Of a DNA stretch of 12,116 bases, positions 6,874-12,116 are shown piece by piece. The translations under genes and the position numbers were made by a program. Source of the DNA: JAXGRD01 sp050946655 (GTDB taxonomy: Bacteria; Bacillota; Clostridia; Peptostreptococcales; Anaerovoracaceae); NCBI GenBank assembly GCA_050946655.1, contig JBMNVE010000054.1, positions 1 through 12,116 on the forward strand. Direction: 5' to 3'. The notes beneath the pieces are model-generated. The model made no database searches, was not told where the DNA came from, and worked only from the letters and a program-made list of their open reading frames with translations. The stretch's first letter is position 1. Each line of letters opens with the position of its first letter.

Positions 6874-8306
6874 AATTCTTTTCTCCTCTCCTCGCTTTTA
6901 TTCCTGCTTTCTGTTTTCAACTCAGGCATGATCACTTCATGGTCCTTATAGGACCGCTTTACTTTAAATAGAAACCGTATGAAACTTCGGTAGATCGGAT
7001 GCATGGGATTCAAACTTAACTTAAAGTTCAATCTCGCCCGCACCGCCCGGTGTGGCATGTATGAGGCCAAATACGTCAACATGATCTCTTTGTAGTACTT
7101 CTTTAAGGGCAGCTTGCTCTCCAGGAGCATATGTTGCATGTCATATAACTCCGGGTTATGCTCTATGATCTCGTCTTTCACTTGCTCATAGAAAACGGTG
7201 CCCGGAAATGGGGTGAGGGAGGTGTACTCGATATAATACAGCCGCCTATCCTTTACGTATTTTCTCAGGAACTTGAAGTCCTTTTCGGTGAAGTCGGGAT
7301 AAATGATAAATCCGGCCATGGTGTCTATCCCTATCTCATCCAAGATATCTATAGCTTGCTTATTGGTTTCCATGCTGGTTTTTCTGTTGACATCCTTTAG
7401 ATCTTGTTCTCTGAAGGATTCAAACCCCACCATCAATTTGCACAGACCGCACTCTTTCCACTGGCTGATAATGTCTCGATTCTTAATGACCAGGTTGGGG
7501 CTGCAGTAGCACATGAACTTTTTTTTGATGCCCTTCTCCTTGATCAGGCGAACGATTTCCCATGCCCTGTTTCTATCGGTAAACGTATTATCGTCTATAA
7601 TGAAGACGGACTCTTGCTCGATGTTCAAGATTTCTTCGATTAACGACTCCGGCTCTCGGGATACAAATTTCCCGCCGTTTTTGCTCCACTGGGTACAATA
7701 GTAGCACTTGAAGGGGCAGCCTACAGATCCCCATACAGAGGCAACGCCTTCTTCAAAGTACCAGTAGTATTGTTTATGGTACTCTTTTGTAAGGGACCTG
7801 TCGGGAAACGGAAGCTCATCTATGGATATGCACCTTGTGGCGGGAGGGCCGACTTTCCATTCCCCTGCGCTTCTGTAGTGAATGCCTTCGATCCCCTCCA
7901 GGCATCCCCTTTCTATCCCTTCCATTAGTCGTGGTGCCACCAAGAGATCTTCCCCTACATTTACAATATCTACATCTTTGATGTAAAACTCCTCCGGGAA
8001 GAGGACCGCATGGGATCCGGCCACAATGGTCGTGATCTCTTGGTTGTACCTCTTTACTCGCTTGAACAAGTCCCGTATCACATACATATGGACGTAAAAG
8101 CAGGTACAGCTTACAACATGCGGGTCAAAATCTCTCAAGGCTTTTTCTATGTCCTTATCCAAAACCGCATCGAGAATTTTGATTTCATGCCCCTCCTTTT
8201 TTAATATTGCCCCCAAGTATTCAAGAGCCAGGGGTTCTAATGTCATCAAGTGTTCAAACCCAACGGATCCCTTAGGATAGGGCGGGTTGATCAGGAGTAT
8301 CCTCAT
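6840..8306 (-). CDS. B12-binding-domain radical SAM enzyme
   Basis: 488 residues. The N-terminus (1 to about 135) has the Rossmann-like B12-binding fold common in this class: MRILLINPPYP, LEPLALEYLGAILKKEGHEIKI, DPHVVSCTC, TTIVAGSHA and VDIVNVGE. There is no DxHxxG, so cobalamin would bind without a protein His ligand, as in many members. The radical SAM core follows, with CPFKCYYC (Cys197, Cys201, Cys204), FIIDDNTF (235-242) and TPFPGTVFYE (365-374), a frequent motif in B12-type enzymes. The C-terminus (about 395-488) is basic, with a hydrophobic patch (FIRFLFKV) that could associate with membranes or acyl chains. Members methylate unactivated carbons (class B) or do other C-C chemistry, including on lipids such as hopanoids. 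The substrate here is unknown. ATG at 8306 lies 9 bp after the ligase stop with GGAG and AGGAAAAG upstream; the 3' end overlaps the carrier protein gene by 34 bp. Confidence 0.9.
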   Translation of the reverse strand: MRILLINPPYPKGSVGFEHLMTLEPLALEYLGAILKKEGHEIKILDAVLDKDIEKALRDFDPHVVSCTCFYVHMYVIRDLFKRVKRYNQEITTIVAGSHAVLFPEEFYIKDVDIVNVGEDLLVAPRLMEGIERGCLEGIEGIHYRSAGEWKVGPPATRCISIDELPFPDRSLTKEYHKQYYWYFEEGVASVWGSVGCPFKCYYCTQWSKNGGKFVSREPESLIEEILNIEQESVFIIDDNTFTDRNRAWEIVRLIKEKGIKKKFMCYCSPNLVIKNRDIISQWKECGLCKLMVGFESFREQDLKDVNRKTSMETNKQAIDILDEIGIDTMAGFIIYPDFTEKDFKFLRKYVKDRRLYYIEYTSLTPFPGTVFYEQVKDEIIEHNPELYDMQHMLLESKLPLKKYYKEIMLTYLASYMPHRAVRARLNFKLSLNPMHPIYRSFIRFLFKVKRSYKDHEVIMPELKTESRNKSEERRKELWIKKQSEQIS

Positions 8307-8315
8307 GTTCTTTTC

Positions 8316-9863
8316 CTATCTCCTTTTTATCTTTTGGGTGGTGGTTTTTTCAAAGGCCTCTTTTCGCACTGCCACTCGGGCAATTTGTGCAAACATGGGC
8401 AATGTATCGTTTACGACAAGAACACGTTCCACCACCCTGTCTTGATCAAGGTCTAAAGAGTCTACATACACTTCCGCTACGATTTCCGACCCGTCGCCTT
8501 GATAGACAATTACATCTTCTATTCCTGTCATTCTTTTTATCATCCCTTCGATTTCTTCCGGATAAACGTTCTTGCCGTTGTCCGCTAGGATCATATTCTT
8601 TTTTCTTCCCTTTACATACAACAGTCCTTGATGGTCCAGTCGTCCTATATCCCCCGTTCTAAGCCATCCATCTACAAGAACTTGGTCTGTAGCCTCCCCG
8701 GCCTTATAGTAACCCATCATCACATTGTCTCCTTTGACCAGGATTTCTCCAATATCTGTTTCACTTTCCGAATCTATTTTCACTTGACAACCATATATCG
8801 GTCTTCCTACAGAATCGCTTTTCTGCCTCTCTTTATATATGTTTGAAGAAACAGAAACCAAGGGGCCGCACTCGGTAATGCCATATCCATTCAACACCCT
8901 GATCCCGATCCAATGGAAAAAATCGATGATGTCATTTTGTATCGGTGCACCCCCCGATACAATTACCGCAAGTCTTCCTCCGAACCCTGCTATTATCTCT
9001 TTGAAAATTTTTCTTCTTACATCGATCCCTATTTTCATAAGAAAGCCACTGATTTTCAGCCAACGGCCAAAGGCTTTCTCCTTACCCGTATCCTTGAGCC
9101 CTTGATAGACTAAGCCTCTCATTTTTTCCAGAACCATGGGCACGGTAAACATCATAGCCGGACTCATGGACTTTAAGTTTTTTGCAAAATTCCTCAGCTT
9201 ATCATTGAGGATCACTGTCTCTCCTCCGCCTATGGGACCCAGGACTCCGCAGATAAAGGCATAGGTGTGGCAAAGGGGCAACATGGAAAAGGTCTCCCCC
9301 TCTGAGACCACATATCCGTTACCTCCCCTTATTACAGCAATAATATTCTTTTCAGAAAGCATTACTGCCTTTTGTGTTCCCATGGTCCTGGAGGTAAAAA
9401 CGATCATCGCTGCTTTGTTTTCTCCTTTAGGTGATTTTCTATCGCAGCGAGGCAGATGCTCCTCTCCTTTCACCGCATCGTGGATGCGGACAGACTTAAA
9501 ACCGCCTTCAAAGGTGCTTTCAAAGGACTGAGAGATCACACATAATGAGGATTCCACGAAACGGGCCTGTTCTTTAAGGGTTTCATCGGAAAGCTCAGCA
9601 TCCACCGGAACTAAACAATTCCCCGAAGCCAAGACGCCCATAGCTAAGACGATCCAGGAATAACTGTTTTCCGCGGCAAGGATGATTGTTTCTCCTGAAT
9701 ACCCGGCCTTGCAGAAACCGTCTGAGACTTGTTTAATATCATCAATAAACTGAGAAAAAGACACCCGGCCGCCGTCTTCGCAATTTCTAAATGCGATTTT
9801 TTCTTTATACTTCGCTAAATGCCCTTGAATAAATTGATCTATTGAGTTTATATTTTCATCCAT
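8316..9863 (-). CDS. Acyl-AMP ligase (long-chain acyl-CoA/ACP synthetase, ANL family)
   Basis: 515 residues, full-length ANL enzyme that activates a carboxylic acid as acyl-AMP and passes it to CoA or a carrier-protein thiol. Recognisable motifs are SMLPLCHTYAF (193-203), VSGGAP (302-307), GYGITECGP (326-334), GWLRTGDIG (399-407), the hinge region GRKKNMILADNGKNVYPEEIE (419-439), and Lys511 near the C-terminus in TQKIKR, the catalytic Lys of the C-terminal subdomain. The P-loop is odd: where most members have TSGTTGxPK, this reads TSRTMGTQK (157-165), with Gly159 to Arg, Thr161 to Met and Pro164 to Gln; the last Lys is kept. It looks like the FadD/FadD15 long-chain type. The ATG at 9863 directly follows the TAA of the upstream carrier protein gene, so that ACP is the likely acceptor. 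Activity despite the altered P-loop cannot be told from sequence. Confidence 0.92.
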   Translation of the reverse strand: MDENINSIDQFIQGHLAKYKEKIAFRNCEDGGRVSFSQFIDDIKQVSDGFCKAGYSGETIILAAENSYSWIVLAMGVLASGNCLVPVDAELSDETLKEQARFVESSLCVISQSFESTFEGGFKSVRIHDAVKGEEHLPRCDRKSPKGENKAAMIVFTSRTMGTQKAVMLSEKNIIAVIRGGNGYVVSEGETFSMLPLCHTYAFICGVLGPIGGGETVILNDKLRNFAKNLKSMSPAMMFTVPMVLEKMRGLVYQGLKDTGKEKAFGRWLKISGFLMKIGIDVRRKIFKEIIAGFGGRLAVIVSGGAPIQNDIIDFFHWIGIRVLNGYGITECGPLVSVSSNIYKERQKSDSVGRPIYGCQVKIDSESETDIGEILVKGDNVMMGYYKAGEATDQVLVDGWLRTGDIGRLDHQGLLYVKGRKKNMILADNGKNVYPEEIEGMIKRMTGIEDVIVYQGDGSEIVAEVYVDSLDLDQDRVVERVLVVNDTLPMFAQIARVAVRKEAFEKTTTQKIKRR

Positions 9864-10106
9864 TTATGTTTGTTCCTTTATAAAGCACACTACCTGACCG
9901 ACGGTCTGTAATTCCCTGAGTTTTCTATCGGGGATATAGATATCCAATCTATCCTCCAGCTCTCCAATCATTTCAACCAATTGGAAGGAATCAAGGCCAA
10001 GGTCTTTTTTGATGTGGCTGTCGGGTTCTAAGTAGGGTAACTCCTGCTTTTCATCCTGGCCGCACAAGATTTTGCGGATTACCTCATATGCCTCTTTTTC
10101 ACTCAT
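9864..10106 (-). CDS. Acyl carrier protein, first gene of the operon
   Basis: 80 residues from the ATG at 10106, a normal ACP size. The phosphopantetheine attachment site is DLGLDSFQLVEM with Ser40; the domain ends in the usual way with LQTVGQVVCFIKEQ. I chose the ATG at 10106 because AAGGAG lies nine bases before it. An in-frame GTG at 10124 would give 86 residues, but it has no ribosome binding site of its own and the AAGGAG would then lie inside the gene. The next gene, an acyl-AMP ligase, starts on the base after this stop codon, so the pair probably forms a loading unit in which the ligase charges this ACP. It needs a phosphopantetheinyl transferase, which is not in the window. Confidence 0.92.
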   Translation of the reverse strand: MSEKEAYEVIRKILCGQDEKQELPYLEPDSHIKKDLGLDSFQLVEMIGELEDRLDIYIPDRKLRELQTVGQVVCFIKEQT

Positions 10107-10115
10107 GTTAACTGT

Positions 10116-10121
10116 CTCCTT
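10116..10121 (-). promoter_or_regulatory. Ribosome binding site that fixes the first ACP start
   Basis: AAGGAG on the minus strand, nine bases before the ATG at 10106. It supports that ATG over the GTG at 10124, which begins upstream of this site. Confidence 0.8.
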
Positions 10122-10127
10122 CACGTC

Positions 10128-10143
10128 GTTAGTGTGTGCTAAC
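10128..10143. promoter_or_regulatory. Second operator-like inverted repeat, GTTAG-N6-CTAAC
   Basis: GTTAGTGTGTGCTAAC. The two five-base arms match those of the perfect palindrome at 10191-10206, with the same six-base spacing. On the plus strand both sites are also preceded by CACGT and followed by T. The centres are 63 bp apart, six helical turns at 10.5 bp per turn, so a bound regulator could contact both sites on one DNA face. This copy lies in the 5' leader close to the ribosome binding site. Confidence 0.6.
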
Positions 10144-10172
10144 TCATGGTCAGTTCTTTTCGCTCATAGACC

Positions 10173-10187
10173 CATGCCATCGGCACG
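10173..10187 (-). other. Small hairpin in the operon leader
   Basis: On the minus strand CGTGCC-GAT-GGCATG can pair as a six-base-pair stem (one G-U) with a three-base loop. It lies between the two operator sites and has no U-tract, so it is not a terminator. Its role, if any, is unknown. Confidence 0.25.
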
Positions 10188-10190
10188 TGT

Positions 10191-10206
10191 GTTAGCAATT
10201 GCTAAC
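10191..10206. promoter_or_regulatory. Perfect 16-bp palindromic operator
   Basis: GTTAGCAATTGCTAAC is identical to its own reverse complement. It lies about nine bases after the -10 box, near +2 to +17 of the predicted transcript, a position where a bound repressor would block RNA polymerase. The TTAGCA...TGCTAA form resembles sites of MarR/SlyA-family repressors (the SlyA site, as I recall, is TTAGCAAGCTAA). The regulator itself is not in the window, so the family assignment is inference. Confidence 0.75.
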
Positions 10207-10214
10207 TAAATGCA

Positions 10215-10243
10215 ATCTTAATACGTTTTTGGCTGTTTGTCAA
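10215..10243 (-). promoter_or_regulatory. Sigma-A type promoter of the lipid/amine operon
   Basis: A perfect -35 box TTGACA (10243-10238), a 17-bp spacer and a -10 box TAAGAT (10220-10215, four of six consensus bases). Transcription is expected to start near 10208, giving a leader of about 100 bases before the ACP start. The region between the fetB-like stop and the ACP gene (about 180 bp) holds this promoter, two operator-like repeats and a small hairpin. I see no terminator for the upstream transporter genes, so some read-through is possible. Confidence 0.75.
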
Positions 10244-10286
10244 TTATTTATTTGTTGTTTTGCCACTACTAATGTGGAGGTTCTCC

Positions 10287-11066
10287 CTATATATCCAGTA
10301 TTTGATTCTGTCTATTGTATAGGGTACGGTAGCCGAAATTCAGTGTGCAGAAAGATGCAATACACACCACGGCACAGATACAGATGACGATAGCGATTTG
10401 ATAGAGGATGGCGGTCATAGGCATGGTCCCTGACAGTATCTGCCCGGTCATCATCCCGGGAAGAGCGATGATCCCCATCCCCAACATGGAGTTCATCGTG
10501 GGAAGAAGGGCCGTTTCCAGTGCACTATTGGCAAAAGGCCTCAGCACCTTTTTTGGTTTGGCACCGATATTGATCAGGGCTTCGATGCGATCCTTCTGTC
10601 CGGTCAAATTGTCCTTAAAACTCTTCAAACCCAACGTCACACCGGTCATGGAGTTGCCGAAGATCATTCCGGCAATGGGTATGGTATATTGTGGATTGAA
10701 GAAATTTACACCGATCACACCCAGAATGAAAAAGACCAACACCAATGTTCCGGATGCTCCTAGAGACAGGATCACAATAACCTTGAATTTACGGTTCATC
10801 CAAGGATTTTTTAACAAAGTCCTTCCGATAGAAAAAGCGGCCATAGCTAATATGTATGCCAAGGTCCAATACCATCTGGGGTGTTCAAAGATGTACGTTA
10901 GAACAAAACCCGCCAAAACCAGCTGAGCAGACATCCTCAAGGACGCCACCACAAGAAGCTTTGTTTGATCCACACGACTGATCCTCATAATGATAGCAAC
11001 AATAATCAGAAGTATGTAAACCAATAAAAATTGCACCAAATTCAGTTCTACAACGTTTCCACTCAT
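10287..11066 (-). CDS. fetB: ABC exporter permease, FetB/YbbM family (UPF0014)
   Basis: 259 residues, the same length as E. coli FetB. About seven hydrophobic segments are visible, the first at about 10-28 and the last at about 218-242. Family features include MRISRVDQTKLLVVASLRMSAQL (27-49), GNSMTGVTLGL (137-147), EALINIGAK (163-171), and MLGMGIIALPGMMTGQILSG (194-213). In E. coli the FetA-FetB pair exports iron and aids resistance to oxidative stress; the substrate in this organism is not known. The ATG at 11066 follows the stop of the ATPase gene by three bases and has GGGAAAGGG upstream. This gene and the ATPase gene form a complete transporter and have no evident link to the biosynthetic operon that follows. 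Confidence 0.85.
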   Translation of the reverse strand: MSGNVVELNLVQFLLVYILLIIVAIIMRISRVDQTKLLVVASLRMSAQLVLAGFVLTYIFEHPRWYWTLAYILAMAAFSIGRTLLKNPWMNRKFKVIVILSLGASGTLVLVFFILGVIGVNFFNPQYTIPIAGMIFGNSMTGVTLGLKSFKDNLTGQKDRIEALINIGAKPKKVLRPFANSALETALLPTMNSMLGMGIIALPGMMTGQILSGTMPMTAILYQIAIVICICAVVCIASFCTLNFGYRTLYNRQNQILDI

Positions 11067-11069
11067 CTT

Positions 11070-11711
11070 CTACCCTTTCCCGCCGTGGACCGTATCTGCA
11101 AGATCCACGATCCGGTCGCCAAATTCTTGTGCCAATTCTCGGTTGTGGGTGATGACCACCAAGGTTTTTCCCTTCTCCTGAGAGTACTTCGTCAGGTTTC
11201 TAAACAGAAGATTACCCGTCTTCTCATCCAGAGCGGAAGTAGGCTCATCCAATAACAGTATTTCTGACTCAAAAGAAATGCAAATAGCCAAATAGATCCG
11301 CTGCCGCTCTCCTCCCGACATGGATGTGCAGTCAGCATCCAAAAGAAAGTCTGCATCACAAAGAGAGAGGTAACTTTCCATTTCTTCGTCACTGGGCGTT
11401 TCTTGTTCTCGATATCGGTAAAACCCCGCAAAGTTTTCTCGAATAGTCTTGTCGAAAAGGAAGATCGATTGATTCACCAACACCACTTGCCTACGCAGGC
11501 TCACGGTATCCAAGCGGGCTATGTCTTTCCTCTTAAAAAGTACCGTCCCGGAAGAAGGTGAGACCGTTCCGTTGAGCAGCCGCAAAAGCGTGCTCTTTCC
11601 CGAACCGCTTGGCCCTGTAATGAACAGTATTTCTCCCTTATTGATGATGATATTCGGATAAATGATTTTATCCATAAAGACAGCGTCTCTCAATTCCAGC
11701 AAATTATTCAT
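11070..11711 (-). CDS. fetA: ABC transporter ATP-binding protein, FetA/YbbL-like
   Basis: 213 residues, a single nucleotide-binding domain. Walker A is GPSGSGKST (33-41), the Q-loop is at Gln81, the signature is MSGGERQR (131-138), Walker B is ILLLDEP (151-157), followed by SALD (159-162) and the switch His189. All catalytic motifs are intact. Pairing with the FetB/YbbM-type permease directly downstream identifies it as the energising subunit of that exporter, acting on the inner face of the membrane. The ATG at 11711 has only a weak ribosome binding site (AAAGTG). It is the first gene after the rRNA terminator. Confidence 0.85.
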   Translation of the reverse strand: MNNLLELRDAVFMDKIIYPNIIINKGEILFITGPSGSGKSTLLRLLNGTVSPSSGTVLFKRKDIARLDTVSLRRQVVLVNQSIFLFDKTIRENFAGFYRYREQETPSDEEMESYLSLCDADFLLDADCTSMSGGERQRIYLAICISFESEILLLDEPTSALDEKTGNLLFRNLTKYSQEKGKTLVVITHNRELAQEFGDRIVDLADTVHGGKG

Positions 11712-11765
11712 CTAACACTTTATCCATTCTTTTGCTGCGCCATGGCATGACATGCGGATATAGGT

Positions 11766-11774
11766 ATTCTACCA
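11766..11774 (-). promoter_or_regulatory. Possible extended -10 promoter for fetAB
   Basis: TGGTAGAAT on the minus strand fits TGn plus a -10 hexamer (TAGAAT, five of six consensus bases). No good -35 is found 17 bases upstream. It lies about 50 bases before the fetA-like ATG in the 84-bp gap after the rRNA terminator. This is the best promoter candidate there, but a weak one. Confidence 0.3.
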
Positions 11775-11795
11775 TATTCCAATGGATTTACCTAT

Positions 11796-11828
11796 AAAAG
11801 AAAATAGACCACCCATCGGATAGTCTAT
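11796..11828 (-). terminator. Intrinsic terminator of the rRNA operon
   Basis: On the minus strand an 11-bp stem (arms 11828-11818 and 11814-11804, two G-U pairs) closes a three-base GAT loop and is followed by TTTTCTTTT. It begins about ten bases after the end of 5S rRNA, where an rRNA operon terminator is expected. Confidence 0.88.
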
Positions 11829-11838
11829 CTTCCTTCAA

Positions 11839-11955
11839 ACCGGCAACGTCCTGCTTTCCCGGGCAGTCGCCCGCCAAGTATCATCAGCGCAGTGGAGCTT
11901 AACTTCTGTGTTCGGGATGGGAACAGGTGTAGCCTCCACGCTATTGTCACCGGAT
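11839..11955 (-). rRNA. rrf: 5S ribosomal RNA
   Basis: On the minus strand the region reads from TCCGGTGACAATAGCG to GCAGGACGTTGCCGG and contains the conserved 5S segment CCGAACACAGAAGTTAAGC. The ends TCCGG and CCGG pair as the terminal helix, and the length is about 117 bases, as expected. The exact ends are uncertain by a base or two. It is the last gene of an rRNA operon read toward the left; 16S and 23S must lie beyond the right edge. Confidence 0.95.
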
Positions 11956-12116
11956 TTCTTGCTTGTCTTTTGATCCCTCTGCTTCGTCAGAGCTTCTCTC
12001 ATCGTCGGTCACGTACCGCTGTACGTTCCCTCCTCTTCGATGGCTCTTCCTTGCATACGGCTCAAAATCCTTCGCAACTGTTGAGGGTGTACCCTCAAAA
12101 CTGAATAATGCTCAAG
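11956..12116 (-). other. rRNA operon spacer upstream of 5S, with inverted repeats
   Basis: No 23S 3' end is recognisable, so at least 161 bases of spacer precede 5S. It contains a stem ACGTAC-CGCT-GTACGT (12011-12026) flanked by an outer CATCG/CGATG pair (12000-12004 and 12038-12042), a short CTCTG/CAGAG hairpin around 11971-11986, and an inverted repeat TTGAGGGT/ACCCTCAA (12081-12098). Such structures often serve rRNA processing. The segment beyond 12098 (ACTGAATAATG on the plus strand) is of a type common in Firmicute rRNA spacers. I see no tRNA in it. Confidence 0.6.

Noticed and set aside
10107..10124. GTG at 10124 as the start of the first ACP
   Set aside because: It has no ribosome binding site, whereas AAGGAG lies nine bases before the ATG at 10106.
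10139..10180. A 13-codon leader frame (MAWVYERKELTMS) in the operon 5' leader
   Set aside because: There is no ribosome binding site before it and no run of regulatory codons. Its stop falls inside the second operator by chance.
10266..10280. CCAC/GTGG inverted repeat after the fetB-like stop as a terminator
   Set aside because: The stem is only four base pairs and no T-tract follows on the minus strand.
1..12116. CRISPR arrays, insertion sequences, phage genes or tRNAs
   Set aside because: I found no regularly spaced repeats, transposase or integrase motifs, terminal inverted repeats or tRNA cloverleaf in the window.

Overview
The window looks like part of the chromosome of an anaerobic Clostridia-type Firmicute. 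Genes are tightly packed and start behind strong AGGAG-type ribosome binding sites. The 5S rRNA is of Firmicute type, and two genes encode radical SAM enzymes. I cannot name the genus. Every gene I can support lies on the minus strand, so transcription runs from right to left.

Right end (about 11840-12116): the last part of a ribosomal RNA operon. It holds the 3' part of a spacer with several inverted repeats, then 5S rRNA, then a strong intrinsic terminator at about 11796-11828. The 23S gene must lie beyond the right edge. Next comes a two-gene ABC exporter of the FetA/FetB (YbbL/YbbM) type (11711 to 10287), which looks like ordinary housekeeping.

Centre and left (10243 to 1): a single operon of at least nine genes that continues past the left edge. 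It has its own promoter (TTGACA, 17 bp, TAAGAT). A perfect 16-bp palindrome lies just downstream of the -10 box, and a second, matching GTTAG-N6-CTAAC site lies 63 bp further on, next to the first ribosome binding site. The order of transcription is: small acyl carrier protein; acyl-AMP ligase (ANL family) with an altered P-loop; B12-binding-type radical SAM enzyme; second carrier protein with an unusual extension; ketosynthase with an intact Cys-His-His triad; ketosynthase-like partner that keeps the Cys but has lost both His; a fusion of acyl-ACP reductase and class III aminotransferase; a GNAT-fold N-acyltransferase; and a second radical SAM enzyme cut by the window edge. Genes overlap or are separated by 0-17 bp.

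My reading is that this is a biosynthetic cluster for a modified long-chain amine or N-acyl amine. A fatty acid would be activated onto a carrier protein, extended by the ketosynthase pair and altered by radical SAM chemistry. It would then be released as an aldehyde by the reductase domain, converted to an amine by the fused aminotransferase, and possibly capped by the N-acyltransferase. The enzyme families are recognisable from sequence. The product, the order of steps and the role of the radical SAM enzymes are inference. I do not recognise the cluster as a described system.
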